Notes: a model not told the origin generated them from the sequence alone. DNA of 31,960 nt from DASYXT01 sp035934555 (GCA_035934555.1 DASYXT010000064.1:1-31960), one strand, 5' to 3'; positions 8,292 through 17,423 are shown, counted from the first letter of the stretch. A program made the numbers and translations.

Positions 8292-9719
8292 ATGAGCACC
8301 AGTCCGTCTCATCCCCCGTTGCCGGCCCTCGCCGGTTTGTGTTCCCTGCGGCAGGCGATGGCCACTGGCTTGTCGGTCGAGCAATGTGTCCGCCGCCTCA
8401 AGCGCTACCATTACGCCTTCAAGCGGCTGCACCAGATCTTCACCGCGCGGATAACCGCCGAGCCGCTCTACGAATTAAAGATGGGCTTCAGTTTCCATGC
8501 GCATTTGAGCGCCGAACACGCCACCGCCTTGCGCAAGCGCGTCGGGGAAGTCCGCGAGCCGCCCCTGGGCCTCGAAGCTGTCCCGGATCCGAACCTCGAG
8601 ATTTTCTTCGACGAGATTCTCGCCGCGCCAACGACTGAGGAATTGGTTGCCGGCTTATATGAAAAAGCGGTGCCGACGCTGAAATCCGCCCTGGAAGAGC
8701 ACGTGCGCGACACCAACCTCCTGGCCGATCAACCTTCGGTCCGCCTCTGCCGCTTCGCCCTGCTCGAACTGCACGACATGTTCGAGTTCGGCAGCCAAAC
8801 CATCGCCGCGCTGGTCACCGCCGATAAACGCGCGTTGATGCAGCCCTGGTTGAACCTTCTGGACGACTGCCTCGCTGCGGCAGGCGGATTATCCGGCACG
8901 CAGCCATTGCCAAAAGCTCAAGCCATCGAGCGCCGGCATTCCCGAACACGCTACGAGTTTGATCCGGTTCCGCGGCGGGACGCGCGCTTTCCCGATCCCT
9001 ACAACATGGGCGTCAACGCCGAGGTGTTCCTTTACGACCCCAAATACCCACCCGAGCCCAAGACGCTAATGATGTTCTACAAGCGGCTGCGCGAGGTGGA
9101 CGTGCCCGAGATGATGGCTAGCATCATTGCCCAAACCCCCGACAAGCCCTGGGGCTATTATGCCGACATGACCCGCCAGCTCTGGGACGAAGCGCGGCAC
9201 GCCATGATGGGCGAGGTCGGCTTTGCCAACCTTGGCATTGATTGGCCCAGCAAAGTCATGATCAATTTTACCTGGTCCCTCGCCCTCAACACCCAGCTCA
9301 AACCCATCGAGCGCCACGCCGTGCTCTACTTCATCGAGCAAGGCCTCATGCCCAAAAATGGCAAGCGCTTCGAGTGGGAAGTCGGCCAGGCCTCCCACAA
9401 CCCCCTCGCTGCGGTGTTCCAGGATTACGACTGGGCCGACGAGGTGCTCCACGCCCGCATCGGCCGTGATTGGTACCTCAAGGAATTCAAAGATGCGCAG
9501 CAGGCGGTGCGCTATGGCGACGAATGCTGGTCGCGCGTGTTAATGAACTGGGAAAACTGGCGCCAACAGGGTCTCACCCAGCACCGGAACTGGTGGCCGG
9601 ACCTCTACCGTGAGGCCTGCCGCCATTGGGGGACCCAGCCCGCGCCTGAAGTGCTGGCCTATGACACCACTTACCAAAGCGTCCGCGCCGACCTCAAAGC
9701 CCTGACCGGCTCGGCTTAG
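8292..9719 (+). CDS. Ferritin-like (diiron-type) protein of unknown function
   Basis: 475 residues from the ATG at 8292; an upstream TTG at 8262 is less likely. Mostly helical. The C-terminal two-thirds carries carboxylate/histidine pairs typical of ferritin-like diiron proteins: ELHDMFEFG (E159, H161), a helix with E273 in VPEMM, DEARHAMMGE (E300, H303), and DEVLHARIGRDW (E384, H387). The last two resemble the ExxH metal-ligand helices of DUF455-type proteins. The N-terminal ~120 residues have no motif I recognise. It could be an oxygen-dependent oxidase or hydroxylase, but no substrate can be named. It is divergent from the DUF4912 gene and overlaps the 3' end of the next gene by 26 nt on the opposite strand. 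Confidence 0.6.
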   Translation: MSTSPSHPPLPALAGLCSLRQAMATGLSVEQCVRRLKRYHYAFKRLHQIFTARITAEPLYELKMGFSFHAHLSAEHATALRKRVGEVREPPLGLEAVPDPNLEIFFDEILAAPTTEELVAGLYEKAVPTLKSALEEHVRDTNLLADQPSVRLCRFALLELHDMFEFGSQTIAALVTADKRALMQPWLNLLDDCLAAAGGLSGTQPLPKAQAIERRHSRTRYEFDPVPRRDARFPDPYNMGVNAEVFLYDPKYPPEPKTLMMFYKRLREVDVPEMMASIIAQTPDKPWGYYADMTRQLWDEARHAMMGEVGFANLGIDWPSKVMINFTWSLALNTQLKPIERHAVLYFIEQGLMPKNGKRFEWEVGQASHNPLAAVFQDYDWADEVLHARIGRDWYLKEFKDAQQAVRYGDECWSRVLMNWENWRQQGLTQHRNWWPDLYREACRHWGTQPAPEVLAYDTTYQSVRADLKALTGSA

Positions 9720-10839
9720 CGCTCGACGCGAACTCCGCGCTCCGCAGCCGAATGCGCAGAATCTCGCTCCGCCGCCACAGTCGCATGCGCGGGCCCCACG
9801 TGCCGGTGCCGCGGCACACAATCACCGGCATCCCGTTTTGTTCGTACCGGCCGCTTACCAATGGATAGCGCAACCCGACGAAATAGTTGAACGGCCAAAG
9901 CTGGCCGTTATGCGTGTGCCCGCTGAGCATCAGGCCGGCCCCGCCGGCCGCCGCTTGCTCGGCTTCCCACGGCGAGTGCGACAGTAAAATCGTGCCGCCC
10001 GGCGGACGATTCGCCAGCGCCAGCTCCGTCGCGTGGTCGCGCTGTCCGGCTTGCGCTCGAGCCGTCAAATCATCCACACCGGCTAGCACCAGCCCGGGCG
10101 CCACCTGTGCGCTGCGGTCCCGCAACACCCGGAACCCGGATTCCTCGAACAGCCGGATCGAGCGGTCCACCCCCGCATAATATTCGTGGTTCCCCGTTAC
10201 GGCCCAAACCCCCAGCGGCGCCTGCATCTGCTTCAGCGCGTCGCGCAGCGGTTCGACCCGGCCCACGTTGCCATCGACCAGGTCCCCCACAATCACCAGC
10301 AGATCGGGTTTCAGCCGCTGCAACCGCAGGACCAACCCGTGCAGCCAGCGTCGCCCAAGCAGATTCCCCAGGTGAAGGTCCGAAACCGCCACCAGTACCT
10401 TGCCATCGTGCGCTGCCGGCAAGCCCGGCAACCGCACTTCATATTCGCTCAACGCCGGCGGCCGCAGCGCCTGCGCCCACGCCACGAGGCAAAGTACTCC
10501 GGCCGTCACGACTGCCCCGCCGCGAATGCTTGGAGCGTATCGCGGCAGGAGCCAGCCCCCCAGCGTAACCACATCAGCCAGCAACAGGCACCAGAATAGC
10601 AGGAACAAGACCCCGATCCAGTTTGCTGCCAGGTATTCCAGCGGCCAGCTCCATTTCTGCCAACCTACCGCATCCAGGCTCCGCGCGACCACATAACTGA
10701 CCCACAGCCCTGCGGCGACAAGCGCCAAGGCTGTTGTCGAAATGTGTGCTGATACCCACGGGATCGTGCTCAGGCGCCAAAACACATACGCGTGCATGGC
10801 TCCCCACAGCCCCAGAAGCGTGCTGAGAAAAACCGCCAT
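9694..10839 (-). CDS. Membrane-anchored calcineurin-like metallophosphoesterase (YaeI/LpxG-like)
   Basis: 381 residues. The N-terminal part has about four hydrophobic helices (roughly 2-20, 35-52, 70-93, 107-124), followed by a metallophosphoesterase domain with all five signature motifs: SDLHLG (153-158), GDLVDG (185-190), GNHEYY (216-221), SHSP (H288) and GHTHNGQ (H308, H310). The set predicts a two-metal phosphohydrolase on the inner membrane. Family members include LpxG, which cleaves UDP-2,3-diacylglucosamine in lipid A synthesis in Chlamydiae, and uncharacterised YaeI/YkuE enzymes. LpxG activity would fit the LPS gene waaA in the window but is unproven. The gene is convergent with the ferritin-like gene and overlaps it by 26 nt. 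A final Ser/Arg-rich tail may be non-conserved. Confidence 0.88.
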   Translation of the reverse strand: MAVFLSTLLGLWGAMHAYVFWRLSTIPWVSAHISTTALALVAAGLWVSYVVARSLDAVGWQKWSWPLEYLAANWIGVLFLLFWCLLLADVVTLGGWLLPRYAPSIRGGAVVTAGVLCLVAWAQALRPPALSEYEVRLPGLPAAHDGKVLVAVSDLHLGNLLGRRWLHGLVLRLQRLKPDLLVIVGDLVDGNVGRVEPLRDALKQMQAPLGVWAVTGNHEYYAGVDRSIRLFEESGFRVLRDRSAQVAPGLVLAGVDDLTARAQAGQRDHATELALANRPPGGTILLSHSPWEAEQAAAGGAGLMLSGHTHNGQLWPFNYFVGLRYPLVSGRYEQNGMPVIVCRGTGTWGPRMRLWRRSEILRIRLRSAEFASSAKPSRSGL

Positions 10840-11117
10840 TCTGCAACCAGTCTATATCAGGATCCGTTGGTTTCAAACCGGGCTGGTTGCATCGGAGTGG
10901 TTGTTTCCTGGCACCCATTCATGAACGGGCGTGCGGGAAGCGCAACGGGGGAAAGAAGTGCGTGGGAACAAACCTGCGGTTCGCAAAAACTGCGCTCCGC
11001 TTGCCTTCACCCGCCGGATGCGATAAGGTCCGCAGCCGTTTTAATGCTCAATAACCATTACTCGCTACTCAATTCTCAATGATGTTCTCTTGAGGCTGCA
11101 CTTCGCCTCACACCTCC

Positions 11118-12365
11118 ATGCCTGATTCTTACCTGCAAAATCTGTTCGCGGACCGAATTGGGGGCGCCCAATACGGAAAGTCCCATGCCATTTATAAGTT
11201 CGAGAAGATCAAGCGCGCCAAACGCGCCGCGATGGCCAGTCGTCCGGGGACGGAAATCATCGACATGGGGGTCGGCGAGCCTGACGCCATGGCCTTCCCA
11301 GAAGTGGTCAGCAAACTCTGCGAGGAAGCGCGCAAGCCCGAGAACCGCGGATATGCTGACAATGGCGACGCGGTGCTCAAAGCGGCCGCCGCCCGCTACA
11401 TGCAGCGGGTTTGTGGAGTGAACGGTATCGATCCGGAAACGGAGGTTTTGCACTCGATTGGCAGCAAGGCGGCGCTGTCGCTCTTGCCGGCGGCATTCAT
11501 CAATCCCGGCGATTATGTCCTGATGACCACACCGGGGTATCCGGTCTTCGGCACGCATGCTAAATATTACGGCGGCCAGGTGCATAACCTTCCCCTCACC
11601 GAAGCCAACCGGTTCCTGCCGGACATTGACTCGATTCCCGCCGGCGTCTTGGCACACGCTAAGGTGCTGGTGCTCAATTATCCTAATAACCCGACTGGTG
11701 CGAGCGCGACGCCGGAGTTTTTTGCGCGTGTGGTCGCTTTTGCGCAGGAGCATCGGCTGGTGGTCATTCACGATGCCGCTTATGCGGCCCTGGTGTTCGA
11801 AGGCAAGCCGTTGAGCTTCCTATCGACGCCGGGGGCAAAAGAGGTCGGGCTGGAACTACACTCGGCCAGCAAGACCTTTAACATGACGGGTTGGCGTTGT
11901 GGCTTCGTGGCGGGCAACGCTTTGCTCGTCCGAGCGTACGGTGACATCAAGGATAACTCTGACTCGGGCCAATTCCTGGCCGTTCAACACGCCGCCGCGT
12001 ACGGGTTCGAGCATCCGGAAATCACCGAACAAATTGCGGCGAAATATTCCCGGCGCATGTCGGCGCTGGTTGAAGTGTTGAAGCGGGCTGGGTTCGCGGC
12101 GCGCAAGCCCCAAGGCTCGTTCTTCCTGTACATCAAGGCGCCGCGCGCGGCTCGCGTGCGCGGCGGCAAGCGTCTCGAGTTTGGAACCGCCGAGGAGGTC
12201 TCGCAATGGCTCATCACCGAGAAGCTTATCTCGACGGTGCCCTGGGACGATGCTGGAGCTTACCTGCGTTTCAGCGTGACGTTCGTCGCAAAAGACCCCA
12301 CCGACGAAGCGCGCATTCTGAACGAAGTTGCCGCGCGCCTCGGTGATGTGGAGTTCGAGTTTTAA
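11118..12365 (+). CDS. dapL: LL-diaminopimelate aminotransferase
   Basis: 415 residues, a class I/II PLP aminotransferase. It converts tetrahydrodipicolinate to LL-diaminopimelate in one step, with glutamate as amino donor, for lysine and peptidoglycan. The Schiff-base lysine is K252 in HSASKTFNMTGWRCGF. Other fold-type I residues are N191 in LNYPNNPTGA, D219 and Y222 in HDAAYAALVF, R260, and a C-terminal Arg in YLRFSVTF. The N-terminal segment with GKSHAIYKFEKIKRAKRAA and DMGVGEPDAMAFP matches DapL proteins rather than generic aspartate aminotransferases. DapL is established in Verrucomicrobia, Chlamydiae and plants. There is no Shine-Dalgarno site at the ATG. The M48 protease follows after 23 nt, probably in the same transcript. 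The 278-nt gap upstream holds a divergent promoter region with nothing specific recognised. Confidence 0.92.
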   Translation: MPDSYLQNLFADRIGGAQYGKSHAIYKFEKIKRAKRAAMASRPGTEIIDMGVGEPDAMAFPEVVSKLCEEARKPENRGYADNGDAVLKAAAARYMQRVCGVNGIDPETEVLHSIGSKAALSLLPAAFINPGDYVLMTTPGYPVFGTHAKYYGGQVHNLPLTEANRFLPDIDSIPAGVLAHAKVLVLNYPNNPTGASATPEFFARVVAFAQEHRLVVIHDAAYAALVFEGKPLSFLSTPGAKEVGLELHSASKTFNMTGWRCGFVAGNALLVRAYGDIKDNSDSGQFLAVQHAAAYGFEHPEITEQIAAKYSRRMSALVEVLKRAGFAARKPQGSFFLYIKAPRAARVRGGKRLEFGTAEEVSQWLITEKLISTVPWDDAGAYLRFSVTFVAKDPTDEARILNEVAARLGDVEFEF

Positions 12366-12388
12366 GAGCGGCGGTTTTCCGACAGCCA

Positions 12389-13639
12389 ATGACCTGGTTT
12401 GCCATTTTGATTTTAGCTTTAATCCTGCTGAAATGGGGCGCCCAACTCTCGCTGGAACAGTTGAACCGCCGGCATGTGTTGGCCCATTCAGCCGCCGTGC
12501 CGGAGGCGTTTAGCGCGATTATCGACGCACTCGCTTATGACAAATCCGTGCAATATACGTTGGCCAAGGGCCGGCTGCGCCAGGCCGATTTGACTTACAG
12601 CACCGGGGTGTTGCTGGCGGTGCTGTACAGCGGTGTGTTGGGCTGGGCGCATCAGATGTGCACGGCGGCCTGGGGTGCCTCCATTTGGCCGATGGCGGTT
12701 TTTATTTTTCTGGTTGGCCTCGCGCTCTCGCTCACAAGCCTGCCGCTGGATTGGTATGCGCAATTCCGCCTCGAGCAGCGATTCGGTTTCAACACCACCT
12801 CACAAAAAGTGTGGTGGCTGGACCGGCTGAAGGGCCTGTTGCTCGCGGCGTTGTTGGGCTATCCGCTGCTGGTGCTGATCCTGAAGCTGGGAAAATGGAT
12901 GGGCAGCGCGTGGTGGTTTTGGGCCTGGCTCGCGCTGCTGGTTTTTCAACTGCTGCTGGCGGTTTTGGCGCCGGTGCTCATTCTCCCGCTGTTCAACAAA
13001 TTCACCCCCTTGCCCGAAGGCAGCCTGCGTCAACGCCTGCTGGACCTGGCGGAGCGCACGCGCTTCCGGGCCCAAAGCATACAGGTGATGGACGGCAGCA
13101 AACGCTCGCGCCACTCGAACGCATTTTTCACCGGGTTTGGCCGCTTCCGTCGCATCGTCCTGTTCGACACTTTAATCGAGCAACTCGCCGAGCCCGAACT
13201 GGAAGCGGTACTGGCGCATGAAATCGGCCATTACAAGCGGCGCCATATTCCCAAGATGCTAGTGGCCTCCGCCCTCGGGTCCTTGCTGGGCTTTTGGCTA
13301 CTAGGCTGGTTATCGCGCCAGGCCTGGTTCTGCGGCAGCTTCTCCTTGCCGCCCGACAGCCTCGCGGGGGCGCTGCTGCTCTTTGGACTCCTTTCCGGGT
13401 TGGCGACGTTCTGGTTCTCGCCGCTGGCCCATTGGTGGTCGCGCCGCTACGAATATCAGGCCGACGCCTTCGCCGCCAGCGTCATGCGCGAAACCCGGTC
13501 CCTGGCTGGCGCGTTGCGCAAGCTCAATCAAAAAAACCTCAGCAACCTCACCCCGCACCCGCTTTACAGCGGGTTCTATTATTCGCATCCGACCTTGCTG
13601 GAGCGGGAGCGAGCCTTGACCGCGGCTGAGCCGGTGTGA
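12389..13639 (+). CDS. M48 family (Ste24/CAAX-type) membrane zinc metalloprotease
   Basis: 416 residues with multiple hydrophobic helices: about 2-18, 72-90, 100-120, 147-168, 173-202, then 290-308 and 325-345 after the active site. The zinc site is complete: HEIGH (H277, E278, H281) with the third ligand in the downstream helix, RRYEYQADAFA (E355). The order of an N-terminal membrane bundle, the SLPLDWYAQFRLEQRFGFN loop, the catalytic HEIGH and a final helix hairpin is that of Ste24p-like M48A proteases. In bacteria such enzymes are thought to act in membrane or outer-membrane protein quality control; prenyl-protein cleavage is not expected. It follows dapL by 23 nt. Confidence 0.9.
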   Translation: MTWFAILILALILLKWGAQLSLEQLNRRHVLAHSAAVPEAFSAIIDALAYDKSVQYTLAKGRLRQADLTYSTGVLLAVLYSGVLGWAHQMCTAAWGASIWPMAVFIFLVGLALSLTSLPLDWYAQFRLEQRFGFNTTSQKVWWLDRLKGLLLAALLGYPLLVLILKLGKWMGSAWWFWAWLALLVFQLLLAVLAPVLILPLFNKFTPLPEGSLRQRLLDLAERTRFRAQSIQVMDGSKRSRHSNAFFTGFGRFRRIVLFDTLIEQLAEPELEAVLAHEIGHYKRRHIPKMLVASALGSLLGFWLLGWLSRQAWFCGSFSLPPDSLAGALLLFGLLSGLATFWFSPLAHWWSRRYEYQADAFAASVMRETRSLAGALRKLNQKNLSNLTPHPLYSGFYYSHPTLLERERALTAAEPV

Positions 13640-13739
13640 GGACCTGAGCCTCGCCAGGCGTGAGCCGCGCGCACCGTTTGGCCGCGGGGAAATGACGGCA
13701 TGCGCTGCGCCGCGAGATGTTTATTGCACTACTGGAGGA

Positions 13740-14042
13740 CTAGGCGGCGCGTTCTCGCGCGCTCTGCGTATGGGAGCGCTCAGCTTTACCTGCGGCTCGG
13801 TATCCCGCCCGCTTCATGGGCGCGTGAGCCCCGCGGGGTTTTTCCTCGCTCTGCGCCACTGATGCGCGATAGGCCTCAATGATCTCGTCGTACCGCAGCA
13901 TGATCGCCTCAACATCCTGCTCCAGCGAATAGCCGAGGGTGACCCGTCCGGTGGTGATGGCCCACTCGATGGCGTTCTGGCCGAATTGCTCGACCGAACA
14001 GTGCTCGAGCACTTTCAGCAGATAGTTCTTCATCATGCCCAT
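13740..14042 (-). CDS. Small protein of unknown function
   Basis: 100 residues from the ATG at 14042, with AGGA about 9 nt upstream. A TTG at 14060 or ATGs at 14036 and 14033 are alternatives. The first ~60 residues are a regular, probably helical domain: KNYLLKVLEHCSVEQFGQNA, then IEWAITTGRVTLGY and a helix with EAIMLRYDEIIEAYR. The tail is basic, Ala/Arg-rich and probably disordered. No family is recognised. It is not antisense to any known gene and has a balanced composition in its N-terminal part, so it is probably real. It is divergent from the peptidase gene at 14351. Confidence 0.55.
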   Translation of the reverse strand: MGMMKNYLLKVLEHCSVEQFGQNAIEWAITTGRVTLGYSLEQDVEAIMLRYDEIIEAYRASVAQSEEKPRGAHAPMKRAGYRAAGKAERSHTQSARERAA

Positions 14043-14350
14043 TTGCGACGTCCTGGACAAAGTTAAGGTTTTACGAGGGCAAAGATGATGGTGCTTGGCG
14101 CCAAAGGCAAGTCGGAGTTATTTGCTCGAGGCTTCTATTAAGAAAGATGACACGAATTACGAATTCGGAACCGCAGTGCTTTTGCAGGCTTAGCAAGTAG
14201 TTTTGGCCCGGTGGCTTTGGGAGCAAACGGCCTGGGATGCGTATCAAAGAGTAAAGGGTTGAGGGTTGGGTGTTGACGGACCGATGGCGGGAAACCGGAC
14301 AACCAAGGGCTTGACCCAATTCTCAAAACGTGCGAAGGGACCTTCGAGTT

Positions 14351-15499
14351 ATGAAGAAGTGCACCTGGTGCGGCAAGGAGTACCCGGACCAGGTTGAAGT
14401 GTGTTTGATCGACCAGCACCCCCTGGCATCGAGCGAACCAGGAACCAAACCTGCAACAGCACATCCCGCCTCGACATCCCTTTCTGCGGGGTGGCTGCCC
14501 AGGCCACGGGGGATCCGATGCACTGACCTGCCAGCTCCTGCGCTCATTCACCTCGATGAGTTGGAAAACGCGTTTGCGTTCGAGGAAGGTTTCTCGCGGC
14601 CCGACTGGCGTCGCATTCGTGCTGCCATTGACCTGGCGGTGACCTCGGACCAGGTTTCGGAGGCATGGACCGAAGCGGCGTCCCAATGGTGCCAGAGATT
14701 GGTGGCAGATCTGGGCGGCCAATATAGCGCCCGCCGGTCGGATGAGTTCCTACTGGTTTCTGCGCTGGAACTGGCCGGCGTCGATGGGTTCTTGCGGTTT
14801 GCTGAAGAGAGCCTGGCAGGGATTTCCGCCGCACTGGGAGAAGCGGCCTGGAAACCGAAGTATGGCAAGCACGTGGTGCTGCTTTTCGCCGAGCTGGACG
14901 ATTACTATCAGTACGTTTCTTTGTATTACCGCGAGGGTGCGCATCCGGCCAGCGGCGGCTGCCTCATTCACAAAGACTACGTCCACATTGCGATGCCTTA
15001 TGGGGACGGCCGGTCTATTCGAAGAACGCTCATCCATGAATTGGTGCACAATTGCGTGGTGCATCTGCGCCTGCCGCTGTGGTTGAATGAGGGTTTGGCC
15101 ACCACGTTTGAACGCGCAGCCGTTCAGCATCCGGAACCATTGCTCGACGAGGACCTCAGAGATAAGCACCTCGCTTTTTGGAATCCGGATACCATCCAGA
15201 AGTTCTGGGCGGGCGCGTCGTTTGGAGAACCGGGCGAACCCAATCGCCTCAGTTACAGTCTGGCTGAAATTTTGGTGGGCTTGTTGCGCAGTGACTACTC
15301 CGGTTTTGCGGGCTTTGTGTGTCAGGCCGACCCCCGGGATGCGGGACAATCCGCGGCTGTCGATATGCTTAATGCGGATTTGGGACAGGTGGCCGGCACA
15401 TTTCTAGGCCCTGGCGTCTGGCGGCCCAATCGCAAAGCCATTCTTGAGCTGTGGAAGCGCCGTCGTGAGTCTCAACAAGATCCACCGAAGAATGCCTAA
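14351..15499 (+). CDS. HExxH zinc metallopeptidase-like protein with N-terminal zinc ribbon
   Basis: 382 residues from MKKCTWCGKEYPD (ATG at 14351). The N-terminus is a short ribbon, CxxC...Cxx(D): C4, C7, C18 and D21 where the fourth Cys would be. A variable Pro/Ser linker (about 28-62) and a helical region follow. The peptidase core has HELVH (H229, E230, H233) and NEG with E247 14 residues later, the gluzincin arrangement of the peptidase MA-like group. No signal peptide or membrane helix is seen, so it is probably cytoplasmic. The substrate is unknown. It stands alone, with 290 nt of unassigned DNA upstream and a hairpin downstream before convergent comM. Confidence 0.7.
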   Translation: MKKCTWCGKEYPDQVEVCLIDQHPLASSEPGTKPATAHPASTSLSAGWLPRPRGIRCTDLPAPALIHLDELENAFAFEEGFSRPDWRRIRAAIDLAVTSDQVSEAWTEAASQWCQRLVADLGGQYSARRSDEFLLVSALELAGVDGFLRFAEESLAGISAALGEAAWKPKYGKHVVLLFAELDDYYQYVSLYYREGAHPASGGCLIHKDYVHIAMPYGDGRSIRRTLIHELVHNCVVHLRLPLWLNEGLATTFERAAVQHPEPLLDEDLRDKHLAFWNPDTIQKFWAGASFGEPGEPNRLSYSLAEILVGLLRSDYSGFAGFVCQADPRDAGQSAAVDMLNADLGQVAGTFLGPGVWRPNRKAILELWKRRRESQQDPPKNA

Positions 15500-15552
15500 T
15501 ACCTACCAAGCTGCGGTGTCAATGAGGCGGTCTAGCGCCCCGCTTAAAACGC

Positions 15553-15580
15553 CTCAGCCTTCTGTCTGCGGGAGGCTGGG
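15553..15580. repeat. Hairpin between convergent genes
   Basis: CAGCCT (15555-15560) pairs with AGGCTG (15573-15578), extended by a wobble and a C-G pair, with a 12-nt loop. It lies 53 nt after the peptidase stop. Convergent comM ends at 15781. It could serve as a transcript-end structure. The remaining part of 15500-15780 is a pyrimidine-rich stretch with nothing else recognised. Confidence 0.4.
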
Positions 15581-15780
15581 ACGGCACCGGGACGGATGCC
15601 AAATCCAAATCCATCGGTTTTACCGACCTTGGGACGATGGGACGCTTGTACACCCCCAAAGCCCACTTCCCCACCATTCCACCATTCCATTACAACTACT
15701 GCTATCTATACCCGCCTACACCGATCTACACTTGCTTAACGGCTCCTTCATCCAGCCAGGTCGCGGCAGGCCGATCTGGC

Positions 15781-17307
15781 TCACGTCCAAATCTGCCGGT
15801 CCAGCGAACGATATTGGATGGCCTCGGAGATGTGATCGGGGGTGATGCATTCCGCGCCTTCCAGGTCGGCGATGGTGCGCGCCACCTTCAGCACCCGATC
15901 ATACGCCCGCGCGCTCAGGTTCAGGTCGGCCATGGCGAACTTGATCAATTCAAGCGTTGGTTCGTTGAGCGCGCAGTGCTCTTTAAGTTCTTTGCTGCCC
16001 ATCCGCGCGTTGCAGGTGATCCGCGGTTTGTTGCGGAAGCGCTCCTGCTGGCGACGCCGTGCGGCGATAACACGCGCGCGAATCTGCGCGGAAGCTTCGC
16101 CCGTGCGTTCGCTGGTGATTTCCTGAAACTTGACCGCGGGCACTTCAATATGCAGGTCGATGCGGTCCAGCAGTGGCCCCGAAATGCGACCCAGGTAATT
16201 CTGGATTTCGCGCGGCGAGCTGCGGCTTTCGGCCGGCATTTTGCCATCGGGAGTTGGGTTCATCGCCGCAATGAGCATGAACTGGCTCGGGAAGGTCATG
16301 GTGCCCGCAGCCCGTGAAATGGTTACATGGCCTTCCTCGATCGGCTGGCGCATCGTCTCGAGCACACTGCGTTTGAACTCCGGCAATTCATCCAGAAATA
16401 ACACGCCATGGTGCGCCAGCGAAATTTCGCCGGGTGTCGGATTGATGTTGCCGCCCAGCAGGCCGGCATCGCTGGCGGTGTGGTGCGGGGCGCGAAACGG
16501 CCGGCGAGTGACCAGCGCCTGGCCGGGCGCCAGCAACCCGACAATGCTATGGATTTTGGTCGTCTCGAGTGCTTCCTCCAGCGTCAACGGCGGCAGGATC
16601 GTCGCCACCCGCTTGGCCAGCATCGATTTGCCTGTGCCCGGCGGGCCGATCAGCAGCACGTTATGCCCTCCAGCCGCGGCGATTTCCAACGCCCGCTTCA
16701 CCGATTCCTGCCCTTTCACCTCGGCGAAATCCATCTCGTCCTCGTGGTCTTGCTCGAAGATGCTGGCAATATCGATCTTTGTCGGAGCGATTTTGAGCTC
16801 ATCTTCGAGAAAGCTGACGGCCTCGCGTAAGTTGTGCACCGGAATCACTTCGAGACCCGCGACTACCGCCGCTTCGGCGGCGTTGTCGGGCGGCACGAGC
16901 ACTCCGCGCTTGCCTTGTTGCCGGGCTTGCAACGCGATCGGCAGCACGCCTTTGACGGCCCGCACCCCGCCGTCCAGCGCCAGCTCCCCCACCATCGAGA
17001 ACTTGTCGAGCTGCGTGCTTTCCATCTGCTCGCTGGCGGCCGCCATCGCAATGGCAATCGGCAGATCAAAGCTCGGCCCTTCCTTCTTCACATCGGCCGG
17101 CGCCAGATTGATCGTCGTTCGCCCGAACGTGAACGCGAACCCGGAATTAATCAACGCGGTCATCACTCGGTCGCGCGATTCCTTCACCGCCGTATCCGGA
17201 AGCCCCACCACAACCAGAATGGTGTCACCGTAACCCGCGTTGACTTCGACCTCGATCGGATAAGCATCAATCCCATTAACCGCCGCGGAACATACCTTAG
17301 CCAACAT
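15781..17307 (-). CDS. comM: ComM/YifB family Mg-chelatase-like AAA+ ATPase
   Basis: 508 residues. The N-terminal ChlI-like domain (about 20-140, with VVVGLPDTAVKESRDRV and GELALDGGVRAVKGVLP) precedes the AAA+ core, with Walker A GPPGTGKS (221-228), Walker B GVLFLDEL (301-308) and the QNYLGRISGPLLDRIDLHIEVP block. The C-terminal Mg_chelatase_C helices end at YRSLDRQIW. ComM is a hexameric helicase for branch migration in natural transformation in Vibrio and Haemophilus; YifB homologues are widespread. Oddity: the segment that is normally NPCPCG...CxC is NPTPDGKMPAESRSSP (350-365) here, with no cysteine. The gene is complete and in frame. A family A repeat lies upstream. Confidence 0.92.
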   Translation of the reverse strand: MLAKVCSAAVNGIDAYPIEVEVNAGYGDTILVVVGLPDTAVKESRDRVMTALINSGFAFTFGRTTINLAPADVKKEGPSFDLPIAIAMAAASEQMESTQLDKFSMVGELALDGGVRAVKGVLPIALQARQQGKRGVLVPPDNAAEAAVVAGLEVIPVHNLREAVSFLEDELKIAPTKIDIASIFEQDHEDEMDFAEVKGQESVKRALEIAAAGGHNVLLIGPPGTGKSMLAKRVATILPPLTLEEALETTKIHSIVGLLAPGQALVTRRPFRAPHHTASDAGLLGGNINPTPGEISLAHHGVLFLDELPEFKRSVLETMRQPIEEGHVTISRAAGTMTFPSQFMLIAAMNPTPDGKMPAESRSSPREIQNYLGRISGPLLDRIDLHIEVPAVKFQEITSERTGEASAQIRARVIAARRRQQERFRNKPRITCNARMGSKELKEHCALNEPTLELIKFAMADLNLSARAYDRVLKVARTIADLEGAECITPDHISEAIQYRSLDRQIWT

Positions 17308-17356
17308 GCGAGCAAGTTATGGTCAAGCCACAGAAAAAGCGCAATCAGAATCGCAT

Positions 17357-17390
17357 CGGAGCGGCGCGCGGGCTTCGGTCCGTGGCAACA
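17357..17390. repeat. Family A palindromic repeat, copy 3
   Basis: GGCGCGCGGGCTTCGGTCCG followed by TGGCAAC matches the copy at 959-992 in layout and flanks, with a few substitutions in the palindrome (GCGGACT to GCGGGCT, GTCCGC to GTCCGT). It lies between comM and the AI-2E-family gene, both on the minus strand. Confidence 0.6.
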
Positions 17391-17423
17391 CACGATCGTT
17401 CAAGGTTAGCTTGCCCAAACGTG

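Noticed and set aside
10840..11117. Possible regulatory RNA in the gap upstream of dapL
   Set aside because: Only a 5-bp GAGGC/GCCTC stem is visible; no lysine-riboswitch-like core was recognised.
16241..17233. 330-residue plus-strand open frame
   Set aside because: Antisense to comM, Ser/Pro/Ala-rich, no family features.
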